Positions 1-6,155 of a DNA stretch of 19,434 nt are shown here, piece after piece. Each line of letters opens with the position of its first letter. The stretch's first letter is position 1. The notes beneath the pieces are model-generated. The model was not told the origin of the DNA. It did no database searches and saw nothing but the letters and a program-made list of their open reading frames with translations. This stretch comes from Verrucomicrobia subdivision 3 bacterium UBA693. Lineage in GTDB: Bacteria; Verrucomicrobiota; Verrucomicrobiia; Limisphaerales; UBA8199. Location of the stretch: contig DBMR01000019.1 in assembly GCA_002298785.1 (NCBI GenBank), positions 1 through 19,434 on the forward strand. Reading direction: 5' to 3'. The position numbers were made by a program, and so were the translations under genes.

Positions 1-333
1 CCTTAACTAAGGGTCATTCGGGACTGTCCTTCATGTATTTGCGGGGACGCGGGCGGCAAATACTGAGGACTGATCCCCCGAGCGGTCGTAAGATCCCGCA
101 CGCCGCCCTCATCCCAAATTCCTGCCGCTTCCTCTGAGCGCCAGCGGCGCGGCATGCTTATAGACTAAGATCATTAAATGCACACCAAGCCCCAGCAGGG
201 GCGGCATGAAGGGAGCCGAATATACAACCCGGATGGTGTTCGACGCCTTGCACTCCGAAATTTCATCCCGAAACACCTTGGTAGCCACCCCGGCTTGAAC
301 GACCGCACGGGAGGCCAACGCACCCATGAATTC

Positions 334-360
334 GCCGCCACGCCGCCACGCCGCCACGCC
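334..360. repeat. Tandem 8-bp GC-rich repeat
   Basis: Three perfect copies of GCCGCCAC lie at 334-341, 342-349 and 350-357, followed by a partial GCC. There is no spacer, so this is a simple tandem repeat and not a CRISPR. It lies in the gene-free left edge. Confidence 0.85.
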
Positions 361-393
361 CCCGCGAGCCGTCCTCCGAACGATGTAAGCGGA

Positions 394-407
394 CGCGGAC
401 GTCCGCG
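394..407. repeat. Perfect 14-bp palindrome
   Basis: CGCGGACGTCCGCG is a perfect palindrome. It is preceded by a further direct copy of GCGGAC starting at 390, so the hexamer occurs twice directly and once inverted within about 20 bp. It could be a protein-binding site or part of a dispersed repeat; the sequence alone does not decide. Confidence 0.7.
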
Positions 408-483
408 CTCCGGGGCCTTATTAGCGTCCAATTAGCGATGATCAGCGGTTTCCTCCGGCCCCAAATCCTGATCGAACAGTCGT

Positions 484-512
484 TTGACGCGATCCTTAAA
501 CATTGATACACT
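484..512 (+). promoter_or_regulatory. Sigma70-like promoter with extended -10
   Basis: A -35 box TTGACG (484-489, one mismatch from TTGACA) is followed after exactly 17 bp by TACACT (507-512). TG at 504-505 gives an extended -10. The expected transcription start is about 518-520, which coincides with the GTG at 519. It probably drives the two secreted-protein genes at 519 and 1524. No experimental support is available. Confidence 0.55.
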
Positions 513-518
513 GACGCT

Positions 519-1487
519 GTGCCCGGTGATCGAGAATCCCATTTGTTTTCGTTCGCCCGCAATGCCCCAAGTCGGTGCGGCGAGCAGCAAAAAATCCATA
601 TCAGCCTTGGGGAACGGCTAGCCTGGCCGCTTCAAAAGTTTTGGACGTTGTTCGCCCTCGGCTTGGCTTTTATCCTGACGGAGGTCCCACCGGCGGCGGC
701 AGAGATGGTCACGATTTTCACCAATCGCGCCGAGTTTCTGCAAGCGGTCGGCTTTGGAGCCGCCCTGGATGACTTTCAAGCGTATGCGAGTGGCCCGTTA
801 GCCGTCGGGGCGCGATTGGGTGAGTTCAATTATGCGTTTGACCCGAGCGCGACACAGCCGGCGGTGGTAGCCGACAATGCCGGAGTGAAGATGCTGGGCG
901 GCTCTCCTTACAAGGTGTTGGTCGGAGGTGACTCCGTCGTCCTGACTTTATCGGTCGCCGACCCAGCCGGAGGTGATCGGCTGCGAGCCTTCGGCGCGGA
1001 CTTCGCTTATGCCCCGTCGGCGTTTGGAGTGAGCTCCAACGCGTACCGGCTCACCCTCAACAACGGAATCGGCCAAGGCTTGTTCGCGGGTAACGGGACA
1101 CTCTTGGGCGATGCCGGCGTATGTTTCCTCGGATTGATTGCAGCTCCGGGAGCGGAGTTTACCTCCGTGGTGATCAGTTCGACGCAGTCGGACCCCAACA
1201 CAATTGTGCCCGCCTGCCAGGTGGCCAATCTGGCCTACTTAAAGGTTCGGGCCAACCCACCTTTCTTCAGCGAGGCTCGGGTTCAGGACGGGGCTATCGT
1301 GCTGAGCGGCGGCGGCGGCATGCCCGGCAATTTGTTCTACCTCCGCGCTTCGACCGATGTGGCTCTGCCCTTGAGTCAGTGGCCTCGAATAGCAACCAGC
1401 TATTTCGGACCAGATGGTGGTTTTGTCGTCACGAACAGTTTGCGTCCGGCCTGGTCCCTGGAGTTCTACGCCCTGGAAATCCCGTAA
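519..1487 (+). CDS. Secreted protein of unknown function with shared C-terminal module
   Basis: I do not recognise a specific function. The frame opens at a GTG and encodes 322 aa. A hydrophobic signal segment lies at about residues 41-62 (FWTLFALGLA core, PPAAA before the likely cleavage), so the product is probably exported. Residues about 63-245 form a Gly/Ala-rich beta-type domain reminiscent of extracellular proteins with an FTNRAEF...DDF opening; I cannot name the fold. The last 65 residues (about 256-322) contain FYLRAST, SQWPRIA and a final EFYALEIP. This pattern resembles the tails of three other secreted proteins here (genes at 3377, 6156 and 16080). The start is uncertain: there is no Shine-Dalgarno sequence, the first ATG in frame lies after the signal segment, and the predicted transcription start falls on the GTG. 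A TTG at 543 is the main alternative. The gene at 1524 follows after 36 bp and is probably co-transcribed. Confidence 0.7.
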   Translation: MPGDRESHLFSFARNAPSRCGEQQKIHISLGERLAWPLQKFWTLFALGLAFILTEVPPAAAEMVTIFTNRAEFLQAVGFGAALDDFQAYASGPLAVGARLGEFNYAFDPSATQPAVVADNAGVKMLGGSPYKVLVGGDSVVLTLSVADPAGGDRLRAFGADFAYAPSAFGVSSNAYRLTLNNGIGQGLFAGNGTLLGDAGVCFLGLIAAPGAEFTSVVISSTQSDPNTIVPACQVANLAYLKVRANPPFFSEARVQDGAIVLSGGGGMPGNLFYLRASTDVALPLSQWPRIATSYFGPDGGFVVTNSLRPAWSLEFYALEIP

Positions 1488-1523
1488 TTACCGGCTCGAC
1501 TATACCCTCAATCCCAACGACCT

Positions 1524-2030
1524 ATGATTGAACTAAAGCGTTTGAAATGGATCGCCTCCGGCATACTGGCCGGTTGTGTAGTGGTAATGTCCTTACAGCC
1601 CTTACCGCTCCTGGCGGGGCCCGGCTACACTCCGGTGCGCGACGTGGATAGCGCCGTACTGAACCCGTTCGCCAGGGAAGTGGGTTGGTTTGAGAACAAT
1701 ACCGCTAACGCCGGATCCTTCACCGTGCCAGCCGGAAAGTCCTTACAGATCACCGGTGTTTCGGGCCTGGCCTACACTCCAGGATGCACAAACGTCTTCG
1801 TGACCATCCAGGCAACCGTCGGCGGGACTATCGTGACCCATCGGCTGAGTTTGATGGTCAAGGACACCACCACCGGCAATGGCTACTTCATGATGCCCTA
1901 CACAAACGTTGACCTCTTCGCCGATCCGAATACCACAGTGAACATCGTCGTGCGACGCGACGTGCAACCCGCTCCCAGCGTGGGGTGGTATTGTGATATT
2001 GTGCTGACGGGGCGCTTGGTCAGCCAGTGA
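1524..2030 (+). CDS. Small secreted hypothetical protein
   Basis: This 168-aa product is not one I recognise. It starts at ATG 1524 and has a clear signal peptide: KRLK, then a hydrophobic stretch at about residues 10-30 ending in LLAGPG. The remainder, about 135 residues, is rich in Val, Thr, Asn and Gly with alternating polar and hydrophobic residues, suggesting a small all-beta domain. Two Cys residues in the mature part (in TPGCTN and WYCDI) could form a disulfide. It lies 36 bp after the preceding secreted-protein gene on the same strand, so a bicistronic unit is likely. It lacks the C-terminal module of its neighbour and may be its partner. No Shine-Dalgarno sequence is visible. The stop at 2030 is 93 bp from the end of the convergent pseudopilin gene. 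Confidence 0.72.
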   Translation: MIELKRLKWIASGILAGCVVVMSLQPLPLLAGPGYTPVRDVDSAVLNPFAREVGWFENNTANAGSFTVPAGKSLQITGVSGLAYTPGCTNVFVTIQATVGGTIVTHRLSLMVKDTTTGNGYFMMPYTNVDLFADPNTTVNIVVRRDVQPAPSVGWYCDIVLTGRLVSQ

Positions 2031-2123
2031 GGAGTGTCGCCGGCGCCAGGGGACGGCTTGTTCAGGTTTTGCCCTCTTCACACTCAAACCCTCGGCGCCA
2101 TTTGGTGGGGCAAAAAAAGCTCG

Positions 2124-2981
2124 CTAAGGCACCGAGGTGTGGCGGGTGAGCCACAGCATGTCCTGGTTATTTGGAGAAGACACCCCGAGCGTCAGAGCCC
2201 CATTATACCGTGCGGGCGGCTTGGTCCGGCTGTCTACCCATCGCCGAATCTCGGCATGGCCATCCGCAAAGGAAAATCCACACGCACCATTGTGGTAGCT
2301 CGCCGGAAAATCGAAGATATACGCATTCGCGGGATGGTCCAGGTCCGACATCCAGACGCCAAACGCGCCGTTGTTGATGCTGTCGGGATGCTCGTCCACG
2401 AACACGTGAATCATCGGGGTGGGCACGGCCGACAAATGCGAGATCTTCATGAAGGTGCGATACGTCGGCGAAGAAACCTTGTAATTTAGCCACTGCCCGC
2501 CGACGGGATCGCCCAAGGCGACACTCATGGACACGCTGCGAACGCGCGGTTCACGCCGGCCCGCAATGGTTACCGCACTGGCATCCGCCGGGCACTTGTA
2601 AATACCGGCCTGACGTCCGCTGTAAAGCGCCAGTTTGGCGTAACGGGGGTCGCTAAGATACAGCTTGTTCGTGTTATCCGGACTGGAGGTGAAATCCAGC
2701 CACCCCTGCAACCAGCCACTGCCGGTGGAATCCGATTCCAAATTCAGCACCAAATTCCCACCATTATCATCCGGATACATCAGGTAGGCCACTTGGAGCT
2801 GTTTCAAATTGCTGAGGCACTGGATGGCCTGGGCCCTCACTTTTGCCTGCGAAAGCGCCGGTAATAGCATCGCAGCCAAAATAGCAATGATCGCAATGAC
2901 TACCAGCAGTTCAATCAGCGTGAAGCCGGGACGGCACACTCCAGACCGGAGGTCTCGGGCAATGGACACCGTGGTTTTCAT
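2124..2981 (-). CDS. Type II secretion-type pseudopilin with H-X9-DG tail
   Basis: The 285-aa protein has a textbook type IV prepilin leader. A short basic N-terminus is followed by G19|F20-TLIELLVVIAIIAILAAM, with the prepilin peptidase cleavage after Gly19 and the conserved Glu at +5 (E24). The hydrophobic helix runs to about residue 43. The globular part (45-285) has the DNGG, YKCPAD and DEHPD stretches typical of the large PVC-group pseudopilin family. It ends with H230-x9-D240-G241 in FADGHAEIRRW, which matches the H-X9-DG motif exactly. Such proteins are inner-membrane pseudopilins assembled by type II-like machinery, but no assembly ATPase or peptidase gene is adjacent. The ATG at 2981 places the leader correctly; no Shine-Dalgarno sequence is seen. 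The gene stands alone and diverges from the large secreted protein at 3377. Confidence 0.9.
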   Translation of the reverse strand: MKTTVSIARDLRSGVCRPGFTLIELLVVIAIIAILAAMLLPALSQAKVRAQAIQCLSNLKQLQVAYLMYPDDNGGNLVLNLESDSTGSGWLQGWLDFTSSPDNTNKLYLSDPRYAKLALYSGRQAGIYKCPADASAVTIAGRREPRVRSVSMSVALGDPVGGQWLNYKVSSPTYRTFMKISHLSAVPTPMIHVFVDEHPDSINNGAFGVWMSDLDHPANAYIFDFPASYHNGACGFSFADGHAEIRRWVDSRTKPPARYNGALTLGVSSPNNQDMLWLTRHTSVP

Positions 2982-3040
2982 GTTGGTACGCAGCGCGGGA
3001 CTCCCCAGTCTTCACCATTTCACCGATGTGATCAACTGCG

Positions 3041-3060
3041 TTGACGCAATTTGACGCAAT
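3041..3060. repeat. Tandem 10-bp repeat upstream of the pseudopilin gene
   Basis: TTGACGCAAT occurs twice in perfect tandem (3041-3050, 3051-3060), and a degenerate third unit with GCGCAA follows. The 10-bp period puts the copies on the same DNA face. It lies 60-80 bp upstream of the pseudopilin start, a sensible place for a regulator-binding site, but no regulator is identifiable. Confidence 0.6.
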
Positions 3061-3171
3061 TCAGCGCAAAACCTGGTGACCTGCACACGCTAGCATCTGT
3101 TAGAGCCTCAGGCCGCCGATTTCTGGAGTAGGCGCGAACCACGTCGTTGCTCAAACACCACCTCAAAACAG

Positions 3172-3213
3172 TCGCATGTAATTTAATTATAACCACTTAC
3201 AAATCGCATGTAA
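3172..3213. repeat. Direct repeats in the divergent intergenic region
   Basis: TCGCATGTAA is present at 3172-3181 and again at 3204-3213. The start-to-start distance is 32 bp, about three helical turns. The A+T-rich stretch between them contrasts with the GC-rich genes around. This could be an operator for either divergent gene (2981 on the minus strand or 3377 on the plus strand). Confidence 0.55.
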
Positions 3214-3242
3214 AGCCAAACACCTGATGTAACAGCGGCTCG

Positions 3243-3261
3243 ATTGCCCCGATTGGGCAAT
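3243..3261. promoter_or_regulatory. Inverted repeat, possible operator
   Basis: ATTGCCC (3243-3249) and GGGCAAT (3255-3261) form a 7-bp inverted repeat with a 5-base spacer. It sits about 20 bp upstream of the candidate -35 box for the gene at 3377, consistent with a dimeric regulator site. No T-run follows it, so a terminator is unlikely. Confidence 0.4.
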
Positions 3262-3281
3262 TGGATAGTGTAAAATATCGG

Positions 3282-3308
3282 TTGACAACCCCCCATCATT
3301 TGTAATAA
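3282..3308 (+). promoter_or_regulatory. Candidate promoter for the large secreted protein
   Basis: A perfect TTGACA lies at 3282-3287, and a TAATAA hexamer preceded by TG lies at 3303-3308. The spacing of 15 bp is shorter than ideal. The surrounding DNA is A+T rich and the position fits a short leader before the starts at 3377 or 3410. Confidence 0.4.
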
Positions 3309-3376
3309 ATGTTACTACATTACACCATTCACAAAAAAATGCTTTGCGCAGCTAATGCAATGAATCATTTTATTGT

Positions 3377-6061
3377 ATGAGTGACCCCTGCAACAAAAAC
3401 ACAAAACCCATGAATAAAATCCCATACAAACACCTCGCGCTGTGCGCGGCGGCGCTGGCCATGGCAGCCTTGTCGCCCGTGACGGCTCGCGCGGCAAACA
3501 TCCTCGTCAACCCCGGCTTCGAGGCCAACTCCGGCAATAACATTCCGCAAGGTTGGACCTATTTTAAACCACCGGATGGCGGCTACGGCAGCTATTGGAT
3601 CGACAATGCCGGGAACCGGCAGCACTCCGGGGCTCTCTATTACAAGGAGTGGGGCATTTATTGGGATGCCAACCGCACGAATATCGCGGGCATTTACCAG
3701 CAATTCAACAGTGCACCGAGCTCGGTCTATCAGGCCAGCGGCTGGTTTTTCACGGTCACCGGGGATTCCATGGGACCGAACAATTACGCTTGGGTTGAAG
3801 TCGCGTTTCTGAACTCCAGTAGCAACCTTTTGGCCCTTTACAAGTCTGCAGATTTCAGCTCCAGCATGGGCCTGGACACCTGGTTTAACTTGCAGGTGAC
3901 CAACGCCTGCGACATTTCGCAGCCGCAGGCTACGGGTGATCCTTCCTTCACACGCTACGCCGTGACCGGATCGGTCAGCCAACTCGTGGCACCGCCGGGC
4001 ACCAAATTTGTCACCTACCGTCACGCTTTCGTCCAGGGCGGCGGTTGGCCCGAGGGTGGTGGCGCGTGCCAGTTCGACGACGCCGTGCTCGACCAGGTCA
4101 GCGGCCCGTTGCCGCCGGTGATCACCGGCCTGTTCCCGGTGAACATGATCTTCGTTAACCCGACGGACGGCATTACCTTTACCGCCAGTTCGCCGAGCGG
4201 AACGACGATTGACCCCAGCGGGATTAAACTCGTGGTGAACGGAGTGGATGTGTCCGCCGCACTTAGCATTAGCGGCACGGCTTCGAGCAAATTGGTGGCT
4301 TATCACGGCATACAGTCCAATCAGACCTATACCGCCACCATCAATGTAAAGGACGCTTATGACTTCAGCGTGGGAGCCAGCACGTGGTTCCAGACGATGT
4401 GGGTCGGCGTGCCCCAAGTGGTCTATGTGTGGGAAGCCGAGGACTTCGACTTCACCAACGGAATGTATATCAACAACCCGGACCTGTGCAGCGTGGCTGG
4501 CAATCCCAATTGCTATTTTGGCAAAGTGGGCACGCAGGGAGTAGACGAGAACAACACGGTTCTCGATGGTGACCACACCTATCGTCCGGATGATCGCATC
4601 GCCACCACCGGCTCCGGCGACTATGCCCGCCCGGCCCTGGCGGCCGCGGGCCGCGGGGACTACAAGGTAGGCTGGTTCGAAGGCGGAGAATGGGTGAATT
4701 ACACCCGCGACTGGCCGACCGGCACTTATTGGGTCATTGCCCGCCTCGCCAATGGCGGCGGCTCCGGCACCCTGACTCTGAGCAAGATCACGGCGACGTC
4801 GACCAATGACGTCGGCACCTTCACGATTGAAAACGGCCGAGGTTGGACTACCTACGACTACGTCTATCTGAAGGATGCCAGCGGGAACTATGCGAACGTC
4901 AGCCTGAGCGGCACGGAGACCTTGCGAGCCACCACCGGTGGCAATGTGGACATGGGCTTTTTTATGATCGCCACCGCTCCGCCGGGATTCCCGACGGTCA
5001 GCAGCGTTTATCCGACCGGCACCCGGCCATTCGAAAACACCAATACGTTCAGCTTCAATGTCACCGCTGTCGGCGGCACCTTCAATAACGCCAATGCCAT
5101 TGGATTGATCCTGGACGGCGTGAATGTGGGCTCCCAATTGGCGATCAGCGGCTCCGCTTCGAGCAAGAGCGTCGTTTATTCCGGCCTCGCCCTCAACGCG
5201 ATGCATACGGCGACCATCACGGTGACCAATGACGCCGGCTCCGGACTGTCCATCACCAAGAGCTTCGATACCTTCAGCCAAAACAATTATATTGTTCAGG
5301 CCGAGGATTTCGATTTCAGCGGTGGCCAGTTCATCGATAACCCGGCTCCTTCGGCCTACTTCACCAAGGAAGGCGTGACCAATGTGGACTTCCACCACAC
5401 CTTTGGTTCCGGTGAGAAATATTACTACCGCTTCGACGGCACCAGTCTTCCGAACGATGTGTGCCCCGACTTCAAACTCCAAACTTACATTGATGCGTTT
5501 GAAACCGACTACAACGTCGGCTGGTTCCAGAATGGCGACTGGGCCAACTACACGCGCACCTACCCGGCTGGCAAGTTCCTGGTTTATGGCCGGTTCTCCG
5601 GCGGGAACGGAAACGGCTACACCGTTTACCTGGACAAAGTCGTTTCGGGCTTCGGTACCACTTCCCAGGTGACCCAACGGTTGGGCCGCTGGGGAGGTGC
5701 CGACCAAGGCTGGAACAACTACACTTGGGTACCGCTGACGGATGAAGGCTTGTCCGCCCCGGTGCTTTTGACGCTAGGTGGCACCAACACCCTCCGCATG
5801 AGCACCACAGGTAATGCCAACGCCAACTACTTCATGCTGGTGCCCATCTCGGGCATCAATGTCACCACCACCAAAGTGGGTGGGAATATCGCCATCGCCT
5901 TCCCCACGCAGAATGGCGCAACTTATCGTCTGTTCTATCGCACGAGCCTGACCTCTGGCACCTGGACGTTGCTGACGACCGTGCTGGGTGACGGCTCGGT
6001 AAAGACCGTGACCGACCCAATCGGGGCCGGCAGCCGGTACTACCAGATCGTAGCCCCATAA
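3377..6061 (+). CDS. Large secreted protein with duplicated Ig-like and carbohydrate-binding-like units
   Basis: This 894-aa frame has a signal peptide at about residues 12-39. The ATG at 3410 (residue 12, MNKIPYKHL) fits a signal peptide better than the listed first ATG; neither has a Shine-Dalgarno sequence. Domains in order: an N-terminal jelly-roll-like region (40-240) opening with NILVNPGFE, as in CBM4/9-like domains; an Ig-like region (245-340); a CBM6/35-like region (350-532) opening with EAEDFDF; a second Ig-like region (538-635); a second CBM-like region (640-823) opening with QAEDFDF; and the shared C-terminal module (829-894). The two Ig+CBM units are a duplication with a period of 288 residues. 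Matching landmarks are SISGTASSK/AISGSASSK, VGWFEGGEWVNYTR/VGWFQNGDWANYTR and ETLRATT/NTLRMST. No catalytic domain is apparent, so it is probably a cell-surface or secreted polysaccharide-binding protein. It converges on the glycoside hydrolase gene at 6156. Confidence 0.85.
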   Translation: MSDPCNKNTKPMNKIPYKHLALCAAALAMAALSPVTARAANILVNPGFEANSGNNIPQGWTYFKPPDGGYGSYWIDNAGNRQHSGALYYKEWGIYWDANRTNIAGIYQQFNSAPSSVYQASGWFFTVTGDSMGPNNYAWVEVAFLNSSSNLLALYKSADFSSSMGLDTWFNLQVTNACDISQPQATGDPSFTRYAVTGSVSQLVAPPGTKFVTYRHAFVQGGGWPEGGGACQFDDAVLDQVSGPLPPVITGLFPVNMIFVNPTDGITFTASSPSGTTIDPSGIKLVVNGVDVSAALSISGTASSKLVAYHGIQSNQTYTATINVKDAYDFSVGASTWFQTMWVGVPQVVYVWEAEDFDFTNGMYINNPDLCSVAGNPNCYFGKVGTQGVDENNTVLDGDHTYRPDDRIATTGSGDYARPALAAAGRGDYKVGWFEGGEWVNYTRDWPTGTYWVIARLANGGGSGTLTLSKITATSTNDVGTFTIENGRGWTTYDYVYLKDASGNYANVSLSGTETLRATTGGNVDMGFFMIATAPPGFPTVSSVYPTGTRPFENTNTFSFNVTAVGGTFNNANAIGLILDGVNVGSQLAISGSASSKSVVYSGLALNAMHTATITVTNDAGSGLSITKSFDTFSQNNYIVQAEDFDFSGGQFIDNPAPSAYFTKEGVTNVDFHHTFGSGEKYYYRFDGTSLPNDVCPDFKLQTYIDAFETDYNVGWFQNGDWANYTRTYPAGKFLVYGRFSGGNGNGYTVYLDKVVSGFGTTSQVTQRLGRWGGADQGWNNYTWVPLTDEGLSAPVLLTLGGTNTLRMSTTGNANANYFMLVPISGINVTTTKVGGNIAIAFPTQNGATYRLFYRTSLTSGTWTLLTTVLGDGSVKTVTDPIGAGSRYYQIVAP

Positions 6062-6068
6062 ACCGGGG

Positions 6069-6135
6069 CGCCGCGCTTACTCGCGGCGATAGCTTTCAAG
6101 CCCAAGGGTGGCAACGGCCGCCCTTGGGCCTTTTC
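6069..6135 (+). terminator. Tandem hairpins with Rho-independent terminator
   Basis: Just after the stop of the large secreted protein there are two hairpins. CGCCGCG (6069-6075) pairs with CGCGGCG (6082-6088). GCCCAAGGG (6100-6108) pairs with CCCTTGGGC (6121-6129). The second extends inward through a T-G pair and three more pairs to a 4-base loop, giving about 13 pairs, and is followed by CTTTTC. It should terminate plus-strand transcription. On the minus strand no T-run follows, so the convergent gene at 6156 probably does not use it. Confidence 0.8.
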
Positions 6136-6155
6136 ATTGCGGGATACGCCCTTAA

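Larger units (their letters stand above)
1..518. other. Left-edge region without a convincing gene
   Basis: I see no supportable coding sequence here. The open frames (about 80-100 codons on both strands) overlap each other, are rich in Arg, Pro and Gly, and match no family I recognise. The stretch contains a GC-rich 8-bp tandem repeat (334-360), a perfect 14-bp palindrome (394-407) and a promoter-like sequence at its right end (484-512). Its composition looks more like a decayed or dispersed non-coding repeat than a gene, but that is an inference. A neighbouring gene may end just left of the window. Confidence 0.5.

Noticed and set aside
334..360. Tandem GCCGCCAC copies as a CRISPR array
   Set aside because: The copies are 8 bp with no spacers and no cas genes nearby, so this is a simple tandem repeat.
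109..562. Short open frames of 82-99 codons on both strands in the left edge
   Set aside because: They overlap one another, are rich in Arg/Pro/Gly and have no family resemblance or ribosome-binding site. They are better explained as chance frames in a repeat-like region.
2067..2115. TTTTGCCC (2067-2074) and GGGCAAAA (2108-2115) as a terminator between the convergent 1524 and 2124 genes
   Set aside because: The loop would be 33 bases and the plus-strand hairpin is followed by A residues, not T. It does not behave as a Rho-independent terminator in either direction.
3365..5707. 780-codon open frame on the minus strand opposite the large secreted protein
   Set aside because: It lies antisense to a protein with a signal peptide, duplicated domains and a coherent tail. 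Its translation has no recognisable domain, leader or start signal. Such long shadow frames arise from GC-rich codon bias.
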